A stretch of 64,000 nucleotides of DNA. Origin: Arthrobacter ulcerisalmonis. GTDB taxonomy: Bacteria; Actinomycetota; Actinomycetes; Actinomycetales; Micrococcaceae. A program made the translations under genes and the position numbers. Below the pieces are notes generated by a model that had not been told where the DNA came from, did no database searches, and saw nothing but the letters and a program-made list of their open reading frames with translations. Every line of letters starts with the position of its first letter. Positions within the stretch are counted from its first letter, which is position 1. The stretch is taken from positions 1 through 64,000 of the forward strand of contig NZ_UXAU01000008.1 of NCBI RefSeq assembly GCF_900609065.1, given 5' to 3'. Positions 57,134-64,000 of this stretch are shown one piece after another.

Positions 57134-59074
57134 TCAGTTTTTCTTGGTGGCCGAGGGACTCGGTGAGGCGCTGGACGGCGACGGCGTGGGGGTTGGAGTA
57201 GGTGGAGTCTTGGCCACCACGATATTCACGGTGCTGCCCTGTTCCACCGCCGAATTGACGGCCGGGTCTTGGTCCGTGACCCGGCCGGCTTCCACCTGGG
57301 GGTTGGGATCCTCACCAACGGACGGAACCAGCCCCAAGGCCTTGAGCGCGGTTTCTGCTTCGTCGCGGGTTCTGCCGCGGAGCTCCGGAACGCTGACTTT
57401 CCCGGTGGAAACGACCAATTCGATGACGGATCCGATGGCGACGGACTGGCCCGGCGCCGGCGTGGACGTAATGACCACGCCCGCGGGAACTGAGACGCTG
57501 TTGGCCGTGGTGGTGGTGGGAGCTCCCACCAAGCCAATCTGGCGCAGGATGTCCCTGGCGGCAGCCTCGGTGGCACCCGCAATGTTGTCCGGGACGTTCA
57601 CGGCGCTGGGACCGTCAGAGATGGTCAGGAGTACCTCAGCGTTGGGGTCCATTTGAGTGCCGGTACTGGGATCGGTGCCGATCGCCGTGCCCTTGGCCAC
57701 CGTGTCGTTGGTTTTCCTGACGATCGTTGGCTTCAGTCCGGCGTTGTAGATCTCCTGCAGCGCTGCCGTTTCGGACAGGCTGGAAACGGACGGGACCTGG
57801 ACCTTCGGGATGACCGGGGCAGGCTTGTTGACCACGCTGTACAGCCAAAGTCCACCGCCCACCAAGACCAAGACGGTAAAGATGGCCAAGGTGGTGATCC
57901 AGGCACGACGACGGGCCTTCTGGCCCGCGCTTCGCCCCGGTTCTGCGCCCTGGCCCCGGGGCAGGGCTGCCGGCCGGCCGTCGTCGTCCGTCCGCAACGC
58001 ACGGCTCGCGGCCGTAGCCGTGGCAGCAAATGCGCTGGTGACGGCGAGTGAACCGGTGGCCGCGGTGTCAGCTAGGCCCGTAGTGGAGAACGCCTCGGTA
58101 GTCGGCGAAGGGGACATGACTTCGTTGGTCGGATCTGTGGGAGTCTCCGAGGCGGACAAGGCGGGAACCGGAATACCCGAGCGGGCTGCCCTCAGGGCGC
58201 GCCGGAACTCTGCGGCGTCCTGGAAGCGGTCGTCCCGATTCTTGCGCAGCGCCTTGGCCAACACGGTGTCTAGCGCAGGGGTGACTTCCGGATTGATGCC
58301 GCTGGCCGGAGGCGGAATTTCGCGGACATGCTGGTACGCCACAGACACGGGACTGTCGCCAACGAAAGGGGGGCGGGAGGTCAGCATCTCGTAGAGCAGG
58401 CACGCGGCTGAATAGAGGTCGCTGCGGGCATCCACGGATTCGCCGCGGGCCTGCTCAGGAGAGAGGTATTGGGCGGTTCCCACCACGGCTTGCGTCTGGG
58501 TCATGGTGGCCGACGAATCAGCGATGGCCCTGGCGATACCGAAGTCCATTACCTTCACCGAGTTGGTATCGGCGCAGTACATCACGTTGGCAGGCTTGAT
58601 GTCCCGGTGCACAATGCCTGCTTTGTGGCTGTACTCCAAGGCGCCGAGCACCCCCAGGCAGTATTCGATCGCCTGCGGGATGCTGACCTCGCCGGCCCGA
58701 ATCAGGTCACGAATGGTCCGGCCGGAGACAAATTCCATCACGATGTACGGCACTTTAACGGATTCGTCGGTGCCGTCATGGACCAGGTGTTCGCCGGTGT
58801 CGTAGATGGCCACGATCGAATGGTGGTTGAGGGCAGCAACTGCCTGGGCTTCCCGCTTGAACCTTGCCTGGAACTGGGGATCCCTGGCCAAGTCCGGGCG
58901 GAGCAGCTTGATGGCCACCGTCCGGCCCAGCCGGGCATCCAGGCCTTGATGCACGTCAGCCATGCCGCCACGGCCAATCAACTCGCCCAGTTCGTACCGT
59001 CCGCTGAGCACGCGCTGGCCATCCACCGGGATGTTCTCATCCCGGTGGAGGGGGTTACGTGGTAAATCGGTCAC
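57134..59074 (-). CDS. pknB: Serine/threonine protein kinase with PASTA domains
   Basis: 646 residues from a GTG. The kinase domain (about 27-290) has the Gly loop IGRGGMADVHQG, catalytic Lys56, HRDIKPAN (Asp158) and DFG at 177-179. Transmembrane helix about 391-416; three PASTA repeats (about 425-488, 491-557, 559-623) sense cell-wall fragments outside; a Pro/Thr/Ser tail ends the protein. It regulates cell-wall synthesis and division. Last gene of the pstP-rodA-pbpA-pknA-pknB operon, 14 bp past pknA. Confidence 0.96.
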   Translation of the reverse strand: MTDLPRNPLHRDENIPVDGQRVLSGRYELGELIGRGGMADVHQGLDARLGRTVAIKLLRPDLARDPQFQARFKREAQAVAALNHHSIVAIYDTGEHLVHDGTDESVKVPYIVMEFVSGRTIRDLIRAGEVSIPQAIEYCLGVLGALEYSHKAGIVHRDIKPANVMYCADTNSVKVMDFGIARAIADSSATMTQTQAVVGTAQYLSPEQARGESVDARSDLYSAACLLYEMLTSRPPFVGDSPVSVAYQHVREIPPPASGINPEVTPALDTVLAKALRKNRDDRFQDAAEFRRALRAARSGIPVPALSASETPTDPTNEVMSPSPTTEAFSTTGLADTAATGSLAVTSAFAATATAASRALRTDDDGRPAALPRGQGAEPGRSAGQKARRRAWITTLAIFTVLVLVGGGLWLYSVVNKPAPVIPKVQVPSVSSLSETAALQEIYNAGLKPTIVRKTNDTVAKGTAIGTDPSTGTQMDPNAEVLLTISDGPSAVNVPDNIAGATEAAARDILRQIGLVGAPTTTTANSVSVPAGVVITSTPAPGQSVAIGSVIELVVSTGKVSVPELRGRTRDEAETALKALGLVPSVGEDPNPQVEAGRVTDQDPAVNSAVEQGSTVNIVVAKTPPTPTPTPSPSSASPSPSATKKN

Positions 59075-59088
59075 TGGCGTTCCGTTGC

Positions 59089-60765
59089 TTACGGTTTACA
59101 GGTAGCCTGCGCACCTGGCAGCTGGCCGGTGGCGCACGGGGTGACGGGGGCAGCGGTCGGTCCAGTCACGGCCGAAGAGCTCGGCGTGGGGACCGGCGGC
59201 GCAGTGGTCGTAGCGGGTGGTGCGACGGCGTAGGTGACAGTGATGGCGGAGCCCACTTCCACCCTGCCGCTGCGGGACAACGCAATCACCGAGTTGGGCG
59301 CCGCGGTGGCATCCTCCTGGGGAATAATGCTGACATCTAGGTTGAGGGCAGAGAGCTGCGCCTGCACTGTCTGGTAGTTCTTGCCCAGGTAAGCAGCAGG
59401 AATAACGTCCACCGTCTCTGGAGCCGCACTGCTGGGCGGCGGAGTGCTGCTGGGTTCGATGCTCGGTGTGGCTGAAGTGGGCGGCGGGGAGGAACTTGGC
59501 CGGGCACTGGAGCTTTGCGGGCTGCTGCTGGTAGCGCTTCCCGTATCGACAGGCGTGGGGTTGACTTGCTGGTTGAGGAAGACTCCCACCAAGGCAAACA
59601 GGACCAGCAGGATCAAGGCGACCAAAGGCCAAGTCCAGGGGCTGCGGCCCTTCCGCTTGGGCTGGTCGGTGGGTTCGTCGTCGTACGTCCGCTCATCCTG
59701 GTCCCAACTGCGCTCGGCCGCGAGGGCGTTGGCGCGGGCCAGCGGGCTCTGCGACTCATCCGTAGCGTCGATATTGGCCGCTGCGGCACCCAACACCGGC
59801 ATCGCCGAGGTGTGGGTGGTGGCAGGCTCGCGCTGGGCGTTGACCACGCTGGTGGGAGCGGTGGCGGTGTCCACAGGAGCGGTGATAGGGCCTGTGGTGG
59901 CATCGAAAAGGAGCATGCCGGGCACTGCTGCCCGTGCAGCGCCGATATCACCGTTGCGGATGGCCTCCGCGGCTTCCGCCAGTTTGATGGCGTTGGCCGG
60001 GCGGTTCTTGGGATCCTTGGCCAGCATCGACATCAAGAGGGCGCGCACGGGAGTGGGCAGCGTTTCCGGCAGGGGTGGCGGCGCATCGTTGACCTGGGCT
60101 AGGGCGATGGCAATCTGCGATTCGCCGGAGAAAGGCCGGTGCCCGGTGAGGCATTCGTAGCCAATCACGCCGAGGGAGTAGATATCGGAGGAACCGGTGG
60201 CCGTCTGTCCGGTGGCCTGCTCAGGAGCTAGATACTGGGCGGTACCCATAACCTGGCCCGTCTGGGTCAAGGGCACCTGGTCTGCCAACCGGGCGATACC
60301 GAAGTCCGTGACCTTAACCCGGCCATCGGGGGTGATCAAGAGGTTACCCGGCTTGATATCGCGGTGTACCAAGCCCTGCGCGTGCGCCACGGACAGGGCA
60401 CGGGCGGTCTGCGCGATCATGGACAGCGTACGGTCCGGCGAGAGCACCTGTTCGTGCTCGATGATGCTGCTGAGCGGCTGGCCGGGAACCAACTCCATCA
60501 CCAGGTACGCGGAGCCTTCTTCTTCGCCGTAGTCAAAGACGTTGGCGATGCCTACGTGGTTGAGGAGTGCGGTGTGGCGGGCTTCGGCGCGGAACCGCTG
60601 CAGGAAACCGGGGTCGCCGGTGTACTCCTCCTTGAGGACCTTGATGGCGACGATCCGCCCCAAGACCAGGTCCTTTGCTTTCCAGACCTCGCCCATGCCA
60701 CCGATTGCTATCCGTGTGGTCAGCTGGAATCTGCCGCCGAGGGTGATTCCTGTTGTAGGCCTCAC
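59089..60765 (-). CDS. pknA: Serine/threonine protein kinase PknA-like, one PASTA domain
   Basis: 558 residues. Kinase domain (about 10-270) with Lys42, HRDIKPGN (Asp136) and DFG at 154-156. Transmembrane helix about 378-396, a Ser/Pro-rich stalk, then one PASTA-like domain (about 450-516), unlike mycobacterial PknA, which lacks PASTA. Its GTG overlaps the pbpA stop as GTGA. It likely co-acts with PknB on division proteins. Confidence 0.94.
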   Translation of the reverse strand: MRPTTGITLGGRFQLTTRIAIGGMGEVWKAKDLVLGRIVAIKVLKEEYTGDPGFLQRFRAEARHTALLNHVGIANVFDYGEEEGSAYLVMELVPGQPLSSIIEHEQVLSPDRTLSMIAQTARALSVAHAQGLVHRDIKPGNLLITPDGRVKVTDFGIARLADQVPLTQTGQVMGTAQYLAPEQATGQTATGSSDIYSLGVIGYECLTGHRPFSGESQIAIALAQVNDAPPPLPETLPTPVRALLMSMLAKDPKNRPANAIKLAEAAEAIRNGDIGAARAAVPGMLLFDATTGPITAPVDTATAPTSVVNAQREPATTHTSAMPVLGAAAANIDATDESQSPLARANALAAERSWDQDERTYDDEPTDQPKRKGRSPWTWPLVALILLVLFALVGVFLNQQVNPTPVDTGSATSSSPQSSSARPSSSPPPTSATPSIEPSSTPPPSSAAPETVDVIPAAYLGKNYQTVQAQLSALNLDVSIIPQEDATAAPNSVIALSRSGRVEVGSAITVTYAVAPPATTTAPPVPTPSSSAVTGPTAAPVTPCATGQLPGAQATCKP

Positions 60766-62222
60766 TTATTCAACACCGCCTCAAAAATTTTCTTCGCGTT
60801 CGGACTAGTGAGTTTTGCGCCGGTGAGCACGTCTACGCCTTCCATGACGATCGTGACGGCCACCTGCGGATCGTTTGCGGGAGCGAATCCCGTAAACCAA
60901 GAGTTATTGGTTCCGTTGCCCAGTTCGGCGGTTCCGGTCTTGCCTGCCACCTCGACACCCGGTACCGCGGCGCCGCTGGCGATGCCCTGGCTGACGGCGC
61001 TTTCCATCCACTCCGTGATCTGATTGGCGATCGCTGGGGTGGTGGAGGTGCGCAGTTGCTCCGGTTGCGGCTCGTCGATGACCCGCAGGTCAGGCGAACG
61101 TAGCGTCTTGATTAGGCTGGGCTTCATCTGGACGCCGTCGTTGGCAATGGCGGCAGTCATCATGTTGATCTGCAGCGGCGTGGCTTTGACGTCGCGTTGG
61201 CCGATTGCGGATTGGGCCAAGGCGGGTGCGTCAAGGTTGTCTGGGAAGCTGTTGCCCGTGGCGTGGCCGAGCTTCAGTTCGTCGCCAAGGTCTTCGCCGA
61301 TGCCGAACTTCTTTGCCTGCTCGGCGATGGCATCCCGGCCGAGGTCCAGGGCAATGCTGGCGAACGGTGTGTTGCATGACTGCTGCAGCGCAAAGGCGAA
61401 ACTTGCCTCGTTCTGGGTGTAGCACTGACCACCGGCATAGTTAGGCAGGGTGTATTGGATCCCGTCGAACGGGAGTTGAGCGGGGTTGGGCAGGACACTG
61501 TCCTTGTTGTATTTCCCCGACGCTAGGGCAGCTGCCGTGTCAACAAGCTTGAAAACAGATCCGGGGGTAAGCAGTTCCCCCGTGGGGCCGCTGACGTTTT
61601 GGTAGAGGTTGATGCCGGGTACCTTGACCAGTTCGTTGATCGCCGCATCTTCGGTGGTCCGGTTCTGGCTGGCTACCTGGTTGGGGTCGTAGGACGGTTT
61701 GGAGACCATGGCCAGGATGGCTCCGGTCTTGGGGTTGGTGACGACAATGGAGCCGCGTTGACCATCTGGGATCAGGCTGTACGCCAACTGTTGCAGCTGC
61801 GGGTCGATGGTCAGTTCCACCGAGGCGCCCTTCGGCTGGCTGCCCAGGAAGAGCTGGCTGACCCGATCCAAGAACAGCTGGTCCGAATTGCCGGCAAGTT
61901 CCTCGCCCATGGAGCGCTCCAGGCCGGTGGCGCCGTGGCCTTGGGAGAAGTAGCCGGTAATTCCTGCGTACAACTCGGGCTGGGAGTAGGTGCGCTGGAA
62001 TTGGCAGACCTCTGAGGTGCCTTCAACGGACTCCGCGATGGGGTCCCCGCCCACTATGATCGCGCCACGGTCATTGCAGTAGTTCTGCAGGATGGCCCGT
62101 TGGTTCAGCGGGTTGGCTTTGAGATCGTCAGCGCCGACAACCTGGATGAAGCTGATGGCACCAAAGATGAGGGCGAACATGGCGATCGCCGCCACCCAGG
62201 AGTTACGGATTGCCTGGTTCAC
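60762..62222 (-). CDS. pbpA: Penicillin-binding protein 2-like transpeptidase PbpA
   Basis: 486 residues from a GTG that overlaps the rodA stop as GTGA; a longer frame to 62450 is spurious because it overlaps rodA. One N-terminal membrane anchor, a dimer domain, and the transpeptidase motifs SVFK (Ser222, Lys225), SCN (282-284) and KTGT (428-431). It cross-links peptidoglycan with RodA. Confidence 0.95.
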   Translation of the reverse strand: MNQAIRNSWVAAIAMFALIFGAISFIQVVGADDLKANPLNQRAILQNYCNDRGAIIVGGDPIAESVEGTSEVCQFQRTYSQPELYAGITGYFSQGHGATGLERSMGEELAGNSDQLFLDRVSQLFLGSQPKGASVELTIDPQLQQLAYSLIPDGQRGSIVVTNPKTGAILAMVSKPSYDPNQVASQNRTTEDAAINELVKVPGINLYQNVSGPTGELLTPGSVFKLVDTAAALASGKYNKDSVLPNPAQLPFDGIQYTLPNYAGGQCYTQNEASFAFALQQSCNTPFASIALDLGRDAIAEQAKKFGIGEDLGDELKLGHATGNSFPDNLDAPALAQSAIGQRDVKATPLQINMMTAAIANDGVQMKPSLIKTLRSPDLRVIDEPQPEQLRTSTTPAIANQITEWMESAVSQGIASGAAVPGVEVAGKTGTAELGNGTNNSWFTGFAPANDPQVAVTIVMEGVDVLTGAKLTSPNAKKIFEAVLNK

Positions 62223-63607
62223 GCCTGCTTCACCGCCTCGGTTGGAGTGTCTGTACTGATGGGAGCTGCAGCGCCGGACGGCGGCAACGGTGTGGTGTCG
62301 ATCGGGCCCCGCGCGGTGTGCGAGATCATCAGGAGAAGCCCCACAATGATCCAGTTGGCCAACAGTGAGGAACCGCCTGCTGCAAGGAACGGCGTGGTCA
62401 GGCCGGTCAGCGGGATCAGGCGGGTGACGCCACCGATGACCACGAAGCACTGCAGGGCAATCGCGAACGAAAGCCCGCAGGCCAGGAGTTTGCCGAAAGC
62501 ATCTCGAGTGCCCAGCGCTGCACGGAAACCGCGGGTGAACAGCAGCAGGTACATCAGCACCACGGCAAACAGCCCAATCAAGCCAAGTTCCTCGCCAATC
62601 GAGGCGATGATCATGTCGCTGTTGGCGAACGGAACCAAGTCCGGGCGCCCTTGGCCCAGGCCGGTGCCAACCAGCCCACCGTTGGCCATGCCAAAGAGCC
62701 CCTCGATCACCTGCCGGCTGCCGTTCTCGTACACCTCAGGGGTGAAGGCGTTCAGCCAGCCATAGATGCGCTGCTCCACGTGGGAGAACACCTGGGCTGC
62801 CACGAAACCGCCGCCCAGGATGAGAGCCACGCCAATGACCACCCAGCTGATGCGGCTGGTGGCCACGTAGATCATCACAATGAATAGGCCGAAGAACAGC
62901 ACGGACGAGCCGAGGTCGCGCTGGAAAATCAACACGCCGATGCTCACCAACCAGGCCGTGATCATGGGGCCCATGTCCTTGAACCGCGGGAACTGCATGG
63001 GGCCGATCTTCCGGCCCGCCAACAGGATGAGATCGCGGTTGGAGGAAAGATACCCGGCGAAGAATATAGCGAGCGTGATCTTGGCGACTTCACCCGGCTG
63101 GAAAGTCATGGGACCAATCCGGATCCACACCTGGGCGCCCAGGATCTCACCGGCACTGATGCCGGGAATCAGTGGTAGCAGGAGGAGGAGGGCGCTGGCG
63201 GCCAAGGATATGAAGGTAAAACGGCGCAGGACGCGGTGGTCCTTGAGGAACCAGATGACGGCGATGGCGACGGCCATGGCGATCAGGGTCCAACGCAACT
63301 GGTTGTTGCCTGTGTCGTCGTTGGGACCGTCCAGGCGATGGATCATGGCGAGTCCGAGGCCATTCAAGGCGACGACCAAGGGAAGTATTACTGGATCGGC
63401 ATATTTTGCGCGAAGCCGCAGGACAATATGGAACGCCACTGCTGCGACTGCCAGCAGGCTCGACTGGAACCAGAAGTCTGAGTCGAAAGCGTTGGCCTGG
63501 TCGATGCCTACCAACATGTTGGCACCGATGCCCACGGCAAGGGCCACGACCAACAGGGCCAGTTCCACATTGCGTCGAGGCTTGATCACGGTATTGAGCT
63601 GGGTCAT
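62219..63607 (-). CDS. rodA: SEDS peptidoglycan glycosyltransferase RodA/FtsW
   Basis: 462 residues, ten hydrophobic segments. SEDS hallmarks include the WIRIGPMTFQPGEVAKITL segment, FLQRDLGSSVLFF-like RDLGSS, and GLVGTGLGQGRPDLVPFANSD. It polymerises lipid II beside PbpA. ATG at 63607 overlaps the pstP stop as ATGA. RodA rather than FtsW is inferred from the pbpA neighbour. Confidence 0.95.
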   Translation of the reverse strand: MTQLNTVIKPRRNVELALLVVALAVGIGANMLVGIDQANAFDSDFWFQSSLLAVAAVAFHIVLRLRAKYADPVILPLVVALNGLGLAMIHRLDGPNDDTGNNQLRWTLIAMAVAIAVIWFLKDHRVLRRFTFISLAASALLLLLPLIPGISAGEILGAQVWIRIGPMTFQPGEVAKITLAIFFAGYLSSNRDLILLAGRKIGPMQFPRFKDMGPMITAWLVSIGVLIFQRDLGSSVLFFGLFIVMIYVATSRISWVVIGVALILGGGFVAAQVFSHVEQRIYGWLNAFTPEVYENGSRQVIEGLFGMANGGLVGTGLGQGRPDLVPFANSDMIIASIGEELGLIGLFAVVLMYLLLFTRGFRAALGTRDAFGKLLACGLSFAIALQCFVVIGGVTRLIPLTGLTTPFLAAGGSSLLANWIIVGLLLMISHTARGPIDTTPLPPSGAAAPISTDTPTEAVKQA

Positions 63608-64000
63608 CGCGGCGCCTCGCAGGAAATGGTGGGGCTGGGGGATGCCGTGGCGCTGGTCGACGCTGGCACGGGTCCAGCCGATGCAGTGGGTGAGGCAACG
63701 GCAGACGCAGAAGGCGTAGGGATGGCCGAGGCGCTGGCGGACGGCGACGCCGTGGGAAGGCAGTCCTCTTCTGGCGAGGTGGAGCCAGTAAGCTCCAGGT
63801 TCTTCACGATGCGCTGGGCATCGTAGAGGTCGTTGGCCGGCACGGTCTGACGGACCCGTTGCTGGGAGAAGAGGGGCAGCGAGTCCATCTGGATCTCGGT
63901 GACGGCTTCCAGATTCGAGAGTTGAATGGGCCCCAGGCGTTGGGAGACCCCGTTGTAGATGGCCACGCGGGAATCGAACTCGCCCACGTAATACCGGGTC
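63604..64000 (-). CDS. pstP: PP2C-type phosphatase PstP, C-terminal part only
   Basis: The frame is open through the window edge; the phosphatase domain lies outside. Seen here is the outer region that starts with RYYVGEFDSRVAIYNGV and ends in a long Ser/Ala/Pro/Thr tail. This matches the extracytoplasmic domain of PstP, the phosphatase that reverses PknA/PknB phosphorylation; its place as the first gene before rodA supports the call. Confidence 0.8.
   Translation of the reverse strand, partial: TRYYVGEFDSRVAIYNGVSQRLGPIQLSNLEAVTEIQMDSLPLFSQQRVRQTVPANDLYDAQRIVKNLELTGSTSPEEDCLPTASPSASASAIPTPSASAVASPTASAGPVPASTSATASPSPTISCEAPR

Noticed and set aside
62223..62450. N-terminal extension of the PbpA frame
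   Set aside because: It would overlap rodA by over 200 bp; the GTG at 62222 gives a normal-length protein with its membrane anchor at the N-terminus.

Overview
The window is high-GC actinobacterial DNA covering the chromosomal replication origin and its surroundings. The order murJ, trxB, trxA, parB, parA, rsmG, jag/khpB, yidC, yidD, rnpA, rpmH, dnaA, dnaN, gnd, recF, DUF721, gyrB, gyrA, DUF3566, tRNA-Ile, tRNA-Ala, ppiA, rhomboid, crgA, pabA/trpG, pknB, pknA, pbpA, rodA, pstP is the classic actinobacterial origin layout. The gnd gene between dnaN and recF, together with overall protein likeness, suggests Micrococcaceae (Arthrobacter, Paenarthrobacter or Pseudarthrobacter). The genus is an inference from memory; no search was run.

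Layout. 1-19 kb (minus strand): a three-domain glycosyltransferase fusion cut by the window edge, an M18 aminopeptidase, a Tat/lipoprotein intradiol-dioxygenase-like protein, a two-component system beside an ABC-2 exporter, a PAP2-diacylglycerol-kinase fusion, an MFS transporter, an ABC-F ATPase, a class B penicillin-binding lipoprotein, an FAD oxidoreductase and a GT87 mannosyltransferase-like membrane protein. 19.0-19.7 kb: two very small ORFs with strong Shine-Dalgarno sequences and three perfect hairpins. 19.8-28 kb: phosphatase, CCA-adding enzyme, NUDIX hydrolase, the lipid II flippase MurJ with a separate pseudokinase-like partner, and the thioredoxin pair. 28.0-31.6 kb: a gene-free centromere island with eight parS sites and a DnaA-box cluster, closed by convergent terminators. 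31.6-37.2 kb: parB, parA (with a ninth parS inside it), rsmG, khpB, yidC, yidD, rnpA and rpmH, all minus. 37.2-49.4 kb: oriC with dnaA, dnaN, gnd, recF, a DciA-type gene, gyrB, gyrA and a DUF3566 gene, all plus. 49.5-54.6 kb: two tRNAs, DLW-39, an EamA transporter, a glycosyltransferase, an unusual 11-residue-repeat membrane protein, ppiA and a rhomboid protease. 54.6-55.3 kb: a gene-free tract packed with DnaA boxes. 55.3-64 kb: Tag glycosylase, CrgA, a PabA/TrpG amidotransferase and the overlapping pstP-rodA-pbpA-pknA-pknB cell-division and cell-wall operon, cut at the right edge.

How it works together. DnaA, DnaN, RecF, gyrase and the DciA-like protein initiate and carry out replication at oriC. 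ParA, ParB and parS segregate the new origins. MurJ, the pseudokinase-like protein, PknA/PknB/PstP, PbpA, RodA and CrgA couple cell-wall synthesis to growth. YidC, YidD, KhpB, RnpA and RpmH form the membrane-insertion and RNA-processing block.

Most interesting points: the 54.6-55.3 kb tract holds seven exact TTATCCACA boxes against three in the dnaA-flanking oriC; a second DnaA-box cluster sits inside the parS island; one parS lies in a 34-bp perfect palindrome; an 11-residue-period membrane protein has proline at seven of eight successive 11-residue positions; a helically phased inverted repeat array lies upstream of the MFS gene; and two tiny ORFs and three hairpins precede the GT87 gene. 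Several genes look leaderless, with a TANNNT-like -10 box 6-8 nt before the start codon.
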